From positions 10,055 to 74,054 of the forward strand of contig JAEWPQ010000202.1 of NCBI GenBank assembly GCA_023460575.1: a DNA stretch of 64,000 nucleotides. Direction: 5' to 3'. Shown here in pieces: positions 27,861 to 36,674 of this stretch. Source of the stretch: Bacillota bacterium (GTDB lineage: Bacteria; Bacillota; Clostridia; Lachnospirales; Lachnospiraceae). The notes beneath the pieces are model-generated. The model was given only the letters and a program-made list of their open reading frames with translations. It was not told where the DNA came from and made no database searches. Positions within the stretch are counted from its first letter, which is position 1; each line of letters begins with the position of its first letter. The translations under genes and the position numbers were made by a program.

Positions 27861-28418
27861 ATGAAAAAAAGAACTGTTTTTGTATGTATCTGTCTATCCG
27901 CCGGATTCCTGTTAAGCGGGTGTGCCAAAGGAGTTGACAGAGTGACCCAAAGTGTAGAGACAACCGTAGAGAATACCACCATTGAAGCTATACCATCAAC
28001 CAGTGAAACTGCAAAAGAAACGGAAACCGGTCAAATCAAAGCGAATGTCCAATTATATGAAGGAACCTATTTTGATGAAGGTGTTTACAAATATGTGGAT
28101 ATTCCAACGACAGAATCCCCGTTTGTATATTGTGAAATCATGATCAGTAATATTACTGATACCTCTTTTGATTTCTCAATTTCAGAAACGGTTATGGCTA
28201 CCGATGAAAGTACGGTTATTTTCCCAACCAGTACCGCTTTTTTCACCGGAGACGGTACCGAAGCCACTTATACTGGAAAAGACCAAACCTTACATTTTGA
28301 ATTTCCTCATGATCAGGATCTCTATCCCATCATCCGTGATATGAAGGTCACCGGTTTTCCTAAATTAGAAGGCAATAATTATATTAACAACAGCATCCCC
28401 GGACATGAAGCCGGATAA
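27861..28418 (+). CDS. Putative lipoprotein of unknown function
   Basis: This 185-residue protein has signal MKKRTVFVCICLSAGFLLSGC with lipobox Cys at residue 21. A Thr/Glu-rich linker (about 25-65) leads to a compact beta-rich domain of about 110 residues (FDFSISETVM, YTGKDQTLHFEF). No family is recognised. ATG 27861 has GAGG 8 nt upstream and starts right at the lipoprotein signal, whereas the in-frame extension upstream does not look like a signal peptide. It is divergent from the secreted-protein cassette and may share its regulation. Confidence 0.72.
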   Translation: MKKRTVFVCICLSAGFLLSGCAKGVDRVTQSVETTVENTTIEAIPSTSETAKETETGQIKANVQLYEGTYFDEGVYKYVDIPTTESPFVYCEIMISNITDTSFDFSISETVMATDESTVIFPTSTAFFTGDGTEATYTGKDQTLHFEFPHDQDLYPIIRDMKVTGFPKLEGNNYINNSIPGHEAG

Positions 28419-28435
28419 TCACACTTCTGTATGAA

Positions 28436-28482
28436 AATGGCTGAGGCAGTAAGGAATTGACATCTTACTGCCGCAGCCATTT
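28436..28482. terminator. Bidirectional terminator
   Basis: AAATGGCTG-GGCAGTAAG pairs with CTTACTGCC-CAGCCATTT, one mismatch, between convergent genes ending at 28418 and 28492. A and T tracts flank the stem. Confidence 0.8.
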
Positions 28483-28491
28483 CCATACGAA

Positions 28492-28893
28492 TCACATGGG
28501 AAAATGTTTCGGTGCATAATTATGTATATTATAAACCTGTCTTAAACTATAATTGGTTATTTCACTGATTTCTTCCCATGTATATCCGGAGATATATTTT
28601 AACAGAAGTATATTTTTTTCTATTTCAGAGTCCATCCGGCTCACATTTTTCACGATTATACTGCATATCTGATTCTTTTCCCCCAACTGCTTTCTTAAAC
28701 AGGAGAAAACATCTGTCATTTCCACACCCGCCTGGTCTGTGCCGGAATCCCCAGACAGAACAGACAGCCATTGATTCTGCTCCTTTTCAAGACTGACCAA
28801 TAATTTTTCCAATGTTTTTATTGAAAAAGTAAGTGACTGATATGATTGTAAGAACGCTTTTTTCTCCTCTTTTTTTTCCATTTTACCATTCAT
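28492..28893 (-). CDS. Phage-type sigma-like protein (DUF1492/sigma-70 region 4)
   Basis: This 133-residue protein has a charged helical N-terminal part (residues about 10-70) and a C-terminal helix-turn-helix like sigma region 4: NILLLKYISGYTWEEISEIT followed by NYSLRQVYNIHNYA. This pattern is typical of phage late-gene regulators of the DUF1492/ArpU kind. AAGGAGG lies 8 nt before ATG 28893. It is divergent from an endolysin-like gene at 29093, so the pair may be a prophage relic or a domesticated module. Confidence 0.7.
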   Translation of the reverse strand: MNGKMEKKEEKKAFLQSYQSLTFSIKTLEKLLVSLEKEQNQWLSVLSGDSGTDQAGVEMTDVFSCLRKQLGEKNQICSIIVKNVSRMDSEIEKNILLLKYISGYTWEEISEITNYSLRQVYNIHNYAPKHFPM

Positions 28894-29092
28894 CGATTAA
28901 TCCTCCTTAAAGGTATTTACTAAGAAAAAAGACAAATGGCAGCTATTTGTAAACTATAATCCACTTAAACCTCTGTGCTGCACTTTAAAACCATTGCATT
29001 GTATTACATGCCGCACTGGCTGTAGCATTGAGTTTAGAAAATGTGGATCCAATTTTCTGTAATTAAATTATTTTTAACAGGAGGTTTTTAAA

Positions 29093-29935
29093 ATGGGGAA
29101 AATTGAAATTGCCATACAATGGATGATTAATCTGGCTAACGACGACACACATGGTTATGATCAGACACAAAGATGGGGACCTGATTACGATTGTTCTTCC
29201 GCTGTCATTACAGCATGGGAAAATGCAGGTGTACCCGTTAAAAGCAATGGAGCCGGAGCTACCGGTACAATGTACAGTCCTTTTCTTAACTGTGGGTTTT
29301 CTGACGTCACCTCCCAGATCACACTCAGTTCCGGTAAGGGATTAGAATATGGTGATGTACTGCTCAGAACAGGAACCAGTGGGCATACTGCCATGTATAT
29401 TGGCAGCAGTAAAATTGTACATGCCAGCAAGAATGAAAACGGAACCAGCACCGGAGGAAAAACAGGCGATCAGACCGGAAATGAAATTTGTACCCGTACT
29501 TACTATAACAGCCCTTGGACTTATGTTCTCCGGTATACAGGAGGCGGCAGCGGACCAACCGGAGACAGCATCATCAGGAGTTTTCAAACCTGGCTTAATA
29601 ACAACTATTCCGCTGGCTTAACCCCGGATGGAATTTATGGTACAAACACGAAGAAGGCTGCTACAAAAGCTTATCAAAGAGTCCTTGGAGTAACTGCTGA
29701 CGGCATTTTCGGTGCAGACTCAAAGGCGGCAGTGAAAACCTTAAAATCCGGCAGTCAGGGAAATGATGTTCATCTCCTGCAGGGAATGCTCTATTGCCGG
29801 GGATTTAATCCCAATGGAACAGATGGAATCTTTGGTTCCGGAACAACATCAGCTGTAAAGAAATTTCAGTCCAGCAAAGGATTAACTGCAGACGGTATTG
29901 CAGGTGCCAATACGATGTATGCACTCTATAATTAG
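29093..29935 (+). CDS. Phage-type peptidoglycan amidase/endopeptidase with two cell-wall-binding domains
   Basis: This 280-residue protein has an N-terminal Amidase_5/NlpC-P60-like catalytic domain (1-148): catalytic Cys34 in DYDCSSAVI, His97 in TGTSGHTAMY, and YYNSPWTYVLRY. Two PG_binding_1 repeats follow, at about 155-215 (TPDGIYGTNTKKAATKAYQR) and 220-280 (GTDGIFGSGTTSAVKKFQ). There is no signal peptide, so release would need a holin or lysis, as for phage endolysins. AGGAGG precedes ATG 29093. It is probably a prophage-derived endolysin; a role in spore or mother-cell lysis is an alternative. Confidence 0.82.
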   Translation: MGKIEIAIQWMINLANDDTHGYDQTQRWGPDYDCSSAVITAWENAGVPVKSNGAGATGTMYSPFLNCGFSDVTSQITLSSGKGLEYGDVLLRTGTSGHTAMYIGSSKIVHASKNENGTSTGGKTGDQTGNEICTRTYYNSPWTYVLRYTGGGSGPTGDSIIRSFQTWLNNNYSAGLTPDGIYGTNTKKAATKAYQRVLGVTADGIFGADSKAAVKTLKSGSQGNDVHLLQGMLYCRGFNPNGTDGIFGSGTTSAVKKFQSSKGLTADGIAGANTMYALYN

Positions 29936-30009
29936 TGCTGACTGTCACTTTTCAGCTGTACCCATCTGACGGATTAACAAATAAAGACTCTATAAAGAGG
30001 AGAAGGAAT

Positions 30010-31689
30010 ATGAAAGATAAATGTAAAATTATTATTAAAAAACTACTGTTATTTACTCTAATGGTAACTATGGTATCAGGAAATTATATACTTCCGGCTT
30101 CTGCAGCAGGTATTTCACTGACAGAGAGCGGAGGCTGGTTCGAAAGTGCTTATATCAAATGGAAGCCTGTCAGCAGTGCTGTCTCCTACAAGGTGTATAT
30201 TAAACCATCGGCAGCGGACGATTCAGCTTATGTGCAGATTGATAATGAGTTAATAAGAAAGTATTCCACCTATTGGAGAGCTGATGCGGTAGGCCTTGCA
30301 GCCGGCCAATATGTCATGAAAGCAGAAGCCATACTCCCCAATAACACGAAAGAAAGCATTGTTTCCGGTGCTGTCACCGTGAGTGCAAACGCCAGATCCG
30401 GATTTGCTTTTTCCGGTGATTCTCTATATAAATCCGGATCTGGCGCATACAGGGAAAATGGAATACTAAAAGATAATGCACAGGTGGTTTATGTGACTTC
30501 TGATACAGCAAAAACCGTAACACTTGATGTTACGGTAAACAGTTCCGGCAAAAAACAAACCGGTACCGGTATTGGTGAAATTTTAAAGTTACGTCAGAAA
30601 GGATATGACACAACTCCGCTTGCTATCCGTTTTATCGGTAAGGTTACGGACAACAACATGGCCGGAGAGCTTAACAGCAATGGATACCTTGAAGTAAAAG
30701 GCAAAGCTTCCTACAAAGAAATGAATATGACTTTAGAAGGCATTGGCGATGATGCAACCGCTTATGGCTGGGGATTCTTAATCAGAAATTGCGGAAACTT
30801 AGAAATCAGGAACTTAGGTGTCATGCTGTTTCCTGACGATGGAATTTCACTTGATACGGCTAACTGTAATGTTTGGGTTCATAATAATGACATCTTTTAC
30901 GGAAGTGCCGGATCCGATGCCGATCAGGTGAAAGGCGATGGTTCTGCTGATGTTAAGAGCGGATCCACTTATGTGACCCTTTCCTATAATCATTTCTGGG
31001 ATTCCGGTAAATGTTCTCTTTGCGGAATGAAAGATACTGCAGAATTTTTCGTATCCTATCATCATAACTGGTACGATCATTCCGATTCCCGCCATCCCAG
31101 AATCAGGGCCGCCTCCGTACATATTTACAATAATTTCTTTGACGGAAATGCAAAATACGGCGTTGGTGTTACAAAAGGAAGTTCTGCATTTGTAGAAGCA
31201 AACTATTTCAGACATTGCAAATACCCTATGATGAGTTCCTTACAAGGTACGGATGCTTTGGGCGAAGGTACGTTTTCCGGTGAAGATGGCGGTATGATCA
31301 AAGCCTTTAACAATATGACAGAAAATACCTCCAGCCTGATCTATTCAAACTCCAATGACGGAACAACAAAAAAAGATGCAGTGTCCTTTGACGCTTATTT
31401 AGCATCTGCAAGAAATGAAACCGTTCCGGATTTTTATAAAACCATAGCAGGAGGTTCCGTCTATAACAATTTTGATACCAGAAAAGACATCGGTGTCAGC
31501 CTCACCGATATTGATCATGTGAATAACGTGGAACAAATTGTTACAACAAGTGCCGGACGTTTCAACCAGGGCGACTTTACCTGGAAATTTGATAACGCAG
31601 TCGACGATACTTCTTATGATGTGAATGCAGCATTAATGTCTAAAATAAGAAACTATACAACAGAACTTATATCAGTCGGAGGGAAATAA
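30010..31689 (+). CDS. pel: Secreted pectate lyase, PL1 family
   Basis: This 559-residue enzyme cleaves polygalacturonate by beta-elimination. ATG 30010 has AGAGGAG upstream and begins a signal peptide ending near PASAAG (about residue 33). Residues 40-130 form a fibronectin-III-like module (YIKWKPVSSAVSYKVYI). The PL1 beta-helix then runs to the end. Its hallmarks are NLEIRNLGVMLFPDDGISLD, the Ca-binding GSDADQVKGDG and YNHFWDSGKC segments, and HHNWYDHSDSRHPRIR with the catalytic Arg. Its unsaturated oligouronide products could feed GH88-type enzymes in the same genome. Confidence 0.93.
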   Translation: MKDKCKIIIKKLLLFTLMVTMVSGNYILPASAAGISLTESGGWFESAYIKWKPVSSAVSYKVYIKPSAADDSAYVQIDNELIRKYSTYWRADAVGLAAGQYVMKAEAILPNNTKESIVSGAVTVSANARSGFAFSGDSLYKSGSGAYRENGILKDNAQVVYVTSDTAKTVTLDVTVNSSGKKQTGTGIGEILKLRQKGYDTTPLAIRFIGKVTDNNMAGELNSNGYLEVKGKASYKEMNMTLEGIGDDATAYGWGFLIRNCGNLEIRNLGVMLFPDDGISLDTANCNVWVHNNDIFYGSAGSDADQVKGDGSADVKSGSTYVTLSYNHFWDSGKCSLCGMKDTAEFFVSYHHNWYDHSDSRHPRIRAASVHIYNNFFDGNAKYGVGVTKGSSAFVEANYFRHCKYPMMSSLQGTDALGEGTFSGEDGGMIKAFNNMTENTSSLIYSNSNDGTTKKDAVSFDAYLASARNETVPDFYKTIAGGSVYNNFDTRKDIGVSLTDIDHVNNVEQIVTTSAGRFNQGDFTWKFDNAVDDTSYDVNAALMSKIRNYTTELISVGGK

Positions 31690-31718
31690 CTGCACTTTAC
31701 TGTATCTCCCGATACATA

Positions 31719-31755
31719 ATTGAACGCGGCAAACAGGACATTTGCCGCGTTCAAT
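31719..31755. terminator. GC-rich bidirectional terminator
   Basis: A perfect 15-bp stem (31719-31733 with 31741-31755; arm ATTGAACGCGGCAAA) lies between convergent pel and MFS genes. It shares the ACGCGGCAAA core with the hairpin at 20493. Confidence 0.75.
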
Positions 31756-31767
31756 TACCAATGATTT

Positions 31768-33006
31768 TTAATTTTGCATTTCTTTTCTCCTGGACATTAT
31801 GGATACTACAATCAACAAAATGCCGCCTCCTCCTATACAAAGAAAATATGAATGCAGCCAGTCAAAATCAAGCAATAATCCTGATACGATAACAGCACAC
31901 GGAGTAATTGCACTGGATAACATGCTGGATAATCCCATTACTCTTCCTCTGTGAGAGTCATCCGATGATGTTTGTAAAATTACATTTATTGGGATATTAC
32001 TTGATACAATGGCACCTCCAAACATAAAGTTCAAAACTGCAAAGAATAGAAACGAAACATTTTTCTTTAAATATAACTCTCCATAAACAGTTACAAGTCC
32101 CATAAGAACCATTAGCAGGGACATCACAGATATTGCACGAATCAGTAACTGCTTACTTTTTTCTACTTTAAATTTACTTGACATAATCAATGAAGTCGTT
32201 AATGCTCCTAAAGAAGTCATGCTTTGAATCACCCCATATTGTCTGGAGGATAACATAAGAGTATTATTTATTATATATGGTACTGGAACGGTAAATCCAA
32301 ATTGGAATAAAAAATTCATTGAAATCATAAAAATTAATATTGTAAAAATGAACGAATTATTTTTACTATATGTATAGCTTTCTGTTATGTCTTCTATAAT
32401 TTTCTTGAAATTTATACAATCTTTAATTTTTGCTGATTCTTTTTTATTTTCTGCAAATACAATATGATATTCTAATATAGAAGCGATAAAAAAAGATATT
32501 GCATTAACCAATAAAAAAAGCTGTATGTCGATCTTAAGAATGATCAATCCACCAATCCAGGGCGCAGATATTCTTGAAAAGGATGAGATACTCTGACTTA
32601 AGGAATTTAATTTCGGTAACAATTCTTTATCCACGACATTGGGAAGTGCTGACTGCAGAGCTATTAAATTAAAAACTGCTAAAACAGCCAAAATGAACAT
32701 TAAGAAGTAAATATAAAATATACTCATTCCTGTAGATCTGCTTATCAGGTATATCAACATTAAAAACATACCGCTCAGTGCATCTGTGACCACTATTATT
32801 TTTTTTCTTTCAAAAAGATCGGATATTACACCTGCAAAGGGTGAACATAGGAATTGTGGTAACATTCCCAATGCTAAACTTACTCCAAAAAGAAGCCCCG
32901 ACTGAGTCTCTTTTAATATATAATAACTAATTGCAAATGAATATAATTGAGATCCAAATACAGTAACAAACTGTCCTAACAATAGGCGAAACATATTTTT
33001 ATTCAA
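31768..33006 (-). CDS. MFS exporter, MefA-like
   Basis: This 412-residue protein has twelve hydrophobic segments. The N-terminal sequence FRLLLGQFVTVFGSQLYSFA and the loop FAGVISDLFERKKIIVVTDA are typical of the MefA/MFS_3 group, which expels macrolides and other drugs. The substrate cannot be read from sequence. No regulator is adjacent, and the upstream gene at 33047 may share the transcript (40 bp gap). Confidence 0.82.
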   Translation of the reverse strand: MNKNMFRLLLGQFVTVFGSQLYSFAISYYILKETQSGLLFGVSLALGMLPQFLCSPFAGVISDLFERKKIIVVTDALSGMFLMLIYLISRSTGMSIFYIYFLMFILAVLAVFNLIALQSALPNVVDKELLPKLNSLSQSISSFSRISAPWIGGLIILKIDIQLFLLVNAISFFIASILEYHIVFAENKKESAKIKDCINFKKIIEDITESYTYSKNNSFIFTILIFMISMNFLFQFGFTVPVPYIINNTLMLSSRQYGVIQSMTSLGALTTSLIMSSKFKVEKSKQLLIRAISVMSLLMVLMGLVTVYGELYLKKNVSFLFFAVLNFMFGGAIVSSNIPINVILQTSSDDSHRGRVMGLSSMLSSAITPCAVIVSGLLLDFDWLHSYFLCIGGGGILLIVVSIMSRRKEMQN

Positions 33007-33046
33007 AAAACCGCTCCTCTGTCATTCAACTTACTTTATCATTAGA

Positions 33047-34159
33047 TTAAGCCTTCCAATATTTATCAACAATTTCTGTCATTTTATCTAACTGCCTCTC
33101 CATTTCAGTAACAAATTTAAACTGATTTTTAGCACGAATCAGATTATGATACTTTTTATGAATCTTAAAGTATTGATCACCTTCCAGATAATCAGTCAAA
33201 AAACGAACACCACATTCCAAGGTCATAATTATGGCCGCCAAAGGAAGCCATTTAATTTCCTGCAGAGTTAAATTTCGTCCCATTGCTTCAAGGAATCCTT
33301 TTGTATATGCTTCAAACTTTTTGAAATCCACTTTCAAATCTTCCAAATTCTCGCCGTCTTCTGCAATTGTACTTCCACACGAACGGATTGCATCCCCATA
33401 ATCATATAATGCGCTTCCAGGCATTACTGTATCTAAATCGATCACACATCTGCCTGTTCCTCTCACATCATCCAGCAGGACATTATTAATCTTCGTGTCA
33501 TTATGTGTAACCCGAAGAGGAATCGCGCCGCTTTCCAAACCACGAACCAGCGTCGACGCTATATCTTCTCTGGACAGTGCAAATTGAATTTCTTCCCTAC
33601 ATTGGTCAGCCCTTTGCAGCAGATCTTCCTGAACCGTATTTTTCAGATTTTCGAAACGCCAAACGGTATTGTGAAAGCCTTCAATTGTCTCAATTAAACT
33701 TTCTGCCGGGTATTCACGAAGCAAATGCTGAAACTGACCAAATGCTTTCCCTGCTTCGTATAACATATTTGCGTCTTCTGCAAAGGTGTGACCGGCTGCA
33801 TTTTTCACGAAAACATAGGCTCTCCAGAAATTGCCTTCCTCATCCTGGAAATAACTTTTATCACCTTTTGTTTTTGTTAAAGTCAGTATCTCATACCCAT
33901 CTGCCTGCTGCTCTTTCGTAATCCGGCTGCTCAGATAAGAAGTGACATGTTCAATATTTTCCATTAAGCCAACTGTATTTTTAAAAACCAGATGATTAAC
34001 CCTTTGTAAAATGTATTGCGTTAGCTCTTTATCTTCATCCACATAAGTTACTTTGAATGTATCATTAATATGACCATCTCCATAAGGTTCTGCCTTATCA
34101 AAAATTCCTTTAAAGGTAAACTGACTGCACACTTGTTCCAGTTTTTCTTCTTTTGTCAT
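33047..34159 (-). CDS. NahK-like N-acetylhexosamine/sugar kinase (APH fold)
   Basis: This 370-residue cytoplasmic protein has the aminoglycoside-phosphotransferase fold. The catalytic loop VTHNDTKINNVLLD and the metal-binding CVIDLDTVMPGSALYDYGDA are clear; FKGIFDKAEPYGDGHINDTF is the P-loop-like start. Similar sequences are annotated as N-acetylhexosamine 1-kinase or mucin-associated phosphotransferase. Resistance to antibiotics is less likely because the loop and length match sugar kinases better. AGGAGGG-like purines precede ATG 34159. Confidence 0.8.
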   Translation of the reverse strand: MTKEEKLEQVCSQFTFKGIFDKAEPYGDGHINDTFKVTYVDEDKELTQYILQRVNHLVFKNTVGLMENIEHVTSYLSSRITKEQQADGYEILTLTKTKGDKSYFQDEEGNFWRAYVFVKNAAGHTFAEDANMLYEAGKAFGQFQHLLREYPAESLIETIEGFHNTVWRFENLKNTVQEDLLQRADQCREEIQFALSREDIASTLVRGLESGAIPLRVTHNDTKINNVLLDDVRGTGRCVIDLDTVMPGSALYDYGDAIRSCGSTIAEDGENLEDLKVDFKKFEAYTKGFLEAMGRNLTLQEIKWLPLAAIIMTLECGVRFLTDYLEGDQYFKIHKKYHNLIRAKNQFKFVTEMERQLDKMTEIVDKYWKA

Positions 34160-34371
34160 TTTAACCCTCCCACAGTATCTAATCTGGTCCCATTATAGCG
34201 GTGTTTGGATGCAGTGTCAATATATGTGGAAATGACTGCCGGAAGCCTCTCTTTTTAGTTAAGCAAAGAAAGCAAAAGTCTCTTAGTAGGCAGATCATTC
34301 CATTTTGTAATAACCGTTAATAAGCTTGAAAAACATAACATTAAATTATATACTATCAATATAATTAATTA

Positions 34372-34620
34372 CTTTATCAGTTTCTACTGCCATTGAGAAA
34401 GTACAAGTCATCTGTGCCGGACAAGGCTCCGGTTTCTTTAATTATTGGGTAACGTCTAAACCCAGCGATGCAAACTCATGTAATACTACGACTCTTAACG
34501 GGTTAAATGCAGACAGCACATACCAAATCCAGATTCAAGGCCGGGTGCTCAGCAACTATACTGGAATGGATGGTTTTACCATCAGGGGGACAATCGTCCG
34601 AGTTACATACAGTTATTAAT
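34372..34620 (+). pseudogene. C-terminal remnant of a surface or phage-tail-like protein
   Basis: An open frame without a start (about 80 codons) reads STAIEKVQVICAGQGSGFFN, YWVTSKPSDAN and TLNGLNADSTYQIQIQGRV before a TAA. The pattern of short beta strands resembles the end of a tail-fibre or adhesion domain. The upstream part is absent, so this is a decayed fragment. The rest of 34160-34738 has no gene apart from the terminator at 34673. Confidence 0.5.
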
Positions 34621-34672
34621 TTTGAACCTATAAAATTATAAACCAAAACAGGATGACAACTTGCCGAATACA

Positions 34673-34716
34673 ACAAGAAACAGGGATTTGCTCATGAGCA
34701 AGTCCCTGTTTCTTGT
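34673..34716. terminator. Long terminator hairpin
   Basis: ACAAGAAACAGGGA (34673-34686) pairs with 34703-34716, and an inner palindrome TTGCTCATGAGCAA closes the loop. It lies 23 bp beyond the stop of the gene at 34739. Confidence 0.75.
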
Positions 34717-34738
34717 ATAGCAGATCATTGGCATAATA

Positions 34739-35314
34739 CTATACGGTATAATCTATCTTTTTATAGCTTGTTACTTCCTGTGTATTTTCATTCACATATT
34801 GTCTGTAATATCGATCCTCGGCCTTATTGAGACGAGAGAGAAATGTTTGCTGCATGGATTGCTCCTGGGGTGTATTCACATGATACCAACTCCCGGAGGC
34901 ATACCCCATTACTACCTGACCCATCTTACTTTCCTTTAACTCAAATGTATCTGGTTGTAAGTCAGATCCAGAAAGAACTACCGTAGTGCCGGACCCTGCA
35001 GAATTACAACTATGCCCTTCTTGGCCAGATTCCCCTATTCCGTCCTTTTTATTTAAGTAATCAATTAGATTCATGAACCCGTCTGGGTCTGTTTTTCCAG
35101 CCTTCACCCCGGATTGTTTCATCATCTCTGCAGCATCTTTCACCATGCTCTTTCTGTCTGGTGACACGGAGGATATATATTGCGCCCTCATCTTATCTCC
35201 TGTCAGGCTCAGATTTTCGTATTGGATGCTGTCATTTTGAAGACGTGCTTCTGCCAAGCCTTTTGCCAATTCATCGATCCTCACATTAAACTCATCTTCT
35301 GATGGACGTTCCAT
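34739..35314 (-). CDS. Hypothetical protein
   Basis: This 191-residue hydrophilic protein is not recognised. The first 70 residues are helical and charged (EDEFNVRIDELAKGLAEARL). A Gly/Ser linker near 95-110 follows, then a region with MGYASGSWYHVNTPQEQSMQ and an end rich in Tyr. No signal peptide or membrane segment is seen. The start at 35314 has its AAAGGA site too close to the ATG, so the true start may differ. It begins 17 bp after the hydrolase stop, so both are probably co-transcribed. Confidence 0.5.
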   Translation of the reverse strand: MERPSEDEFNVRIDELAKGLAEARLQNDSIQYENLSLTGDKMRAQYISSVSPDRKSMVKDAAEMMKQSGVKAGKTDPDGFMNLIDYLNKKDGIGESGQEGHSCNSAGSGTTVVLSGSDLQPDTFELKESKMGQVVMGYASGSWYHVNTPQEQSMQQTFLSRLNKAEDRYYRQYVNENTQEVTSYKKIDYTV

Positions 35315-35331
35315 TCCTTTATGAGGTATCC

Positions 35332-36498
35332 CTAACGATCACTTGGGCGAGGTGCTGCCGGACCAAGCCCGATGGAGCAGAGCCAGTTCAGCGCTACCTC
35401 GTGGAGCACATTGATGTTGTCAACCTGACAATGTTCCAATCCCCCAAGTCGTCTATCCTCTATCGGGAAGAACGTCTTGTTTTTCGAACCGGCCTGCTCG
35501 TAATTCTTCCAGGCTTGAGTTAGCGGATTTGGCTGAACCAATATCTCTTCCGCACCGTGCATCACAAGAAGCGGGCATTCTATCTGGTGGAGTACGCCCT
35601 CGAGATTGTAGGCAAAGCGCGGATTGCCCGCAAAGTCATCAAGGCTTTTTGCTCCCAGGATTCTCATGCCGTGGGCGGCCAGACTCGGTGGCATCCATTT
35701 TAGCATTGCTTCCCAGTCGAACGCATGCGTACCACCGTCGGAAATGACAGCAGCAATTCTGTGATCAAATGAAGCAAATCGCAGAGAGTCGTATGCAGCA
35801 AAGCTTTCACCGTGCACGATAATCTTATCCGGATCGACTTCCGGACGTGTCAGAAGAAAGTCGATTGCCCGTGAATGGAAGGCCTCGCTGTCAGCCCGTC
35901 TCCCCTTTCCCTTCTCATACATTGACAAGCCGGTACCCGGCTGGTCATAGACAAGAAAGTTATATCCACACGAAATAAAGGCAGGGCCCAGCCAGAAATA
36001 GTTCTCAATTGACCACTCATCACCACCGTTGAGAGCAAAAACGGTCGGCTTCGGGCCTTTTATCCATGGAGGTGAGAAGAAGTACCCATTCAATTTAACA
36101 CCCTCATAATCGACCTGGATTTTCTCCGGGGGAACATCAAAGTATTTTCCGGCAGCCTCGAAGAGTTCATTTACCTTATGAAACAGAGCGATTTTCTCAG
36201 TGTCATCACTCATCACAGAATATTCCGCAATTCGGTAGTAATTACAGGCGCGGATATAGCAGTTTCGTGCTGTATACCAGTTACCAGTGGCTTCGGCCTC
36301 CTTCCCGTGCTTTTCCAGGGCCTGAGCTGTTATAACCCATTCACTATGCCACGTATCCTTATCGTTTGGATCAATTTTTTTGCAGGCTTCGTAGATTTCG
36401 GTGACATCTGTAGCACCGAGGCTTGCCATCCCCAGCGCTTTGGTAACCTGGTATGACATCATGTAATTATCTGGCCAACGGCTGAATTCAACTGACAT
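35332..36498 (-). CDS. Alpha/beta hydrolase, FrsA/DHPON-hydrolase-like
   Basis: This 388-residue protein has an N-terminal helical cap (residues 1-130) and a C-terminal alpha/beta-hydrolase domain. Oxyanion region FALNGGDEWSIENYF, acidic YDQPGTGLSM, nucleophile Ser in IIVHGESFAAYDSLR and His in GLEHCQVD are present. The N-terminal cap and overall length resemble the FrsA and 2,6-dihydropseudooxynicotine hydrolase group, which cleave C-C or ester bonds. Third codon positions are G/C-rich compared with neighbours, suggesting recent transfer. AGGAGG precedes ATG 36498. Confidence 0.8.
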   Translation of the reverse strand: MSVEFSRWPDNYMMSYQVTKALGMASLGATDVTEIYEACKKIDPNDKDTWHSEWVITAQALEKHGKEAEATGNWYTARNCYIRACNYYRIAEYSVMSDDTEKIALFHKVNELFEAAGKYFDVPPEKIQVDYEGVKLNGYFFSPPWIKGPKPTVFALNGGDEWSIENYFWLGPAFISCGYNFLVYDQPGTGLSMYEKGKGRRADSEAFHSRAIDFLLTRPEVDPDKIIVHGESFAAYDSLRFASFDHRIAAVISDGGTHAFDWEAMLKWMPPSLAAHGMRILGAKSLDDFAGNPRFAYNLEGVLHQIECPLLVMHGAEEILVQPNPLTQAWKNYEQAGSKNKTFFPIEDRRLGGLEHCQVDNINVLHEVALNWLCSIGLGPAAPRPSDR

Positions 36499-36674
36499 TC
36501 CAATATCCTCCTTTTACGTCATAGAAATAATCTTTCGTCATATAGCTTTACTCCTTTCAATTTCTTGTATCGTTTTCGGCTACAAGAGAATCTTACAATG
36601 CAAAGATAAAGCGTCAGTTAAAAGAAAATAAATGTTAGTAAAGAGAATATAAAAAATTATGAAGCACTTTCGTA

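Noticed and set aside
33047..34159. Aminoglycoside resistance phosphotransferase
   Set aside because: The APH-like fold is shared, but the HNDTKINNVLLD/DLDTVMPG pattern and length fit sugar kinases of the NahK type better.
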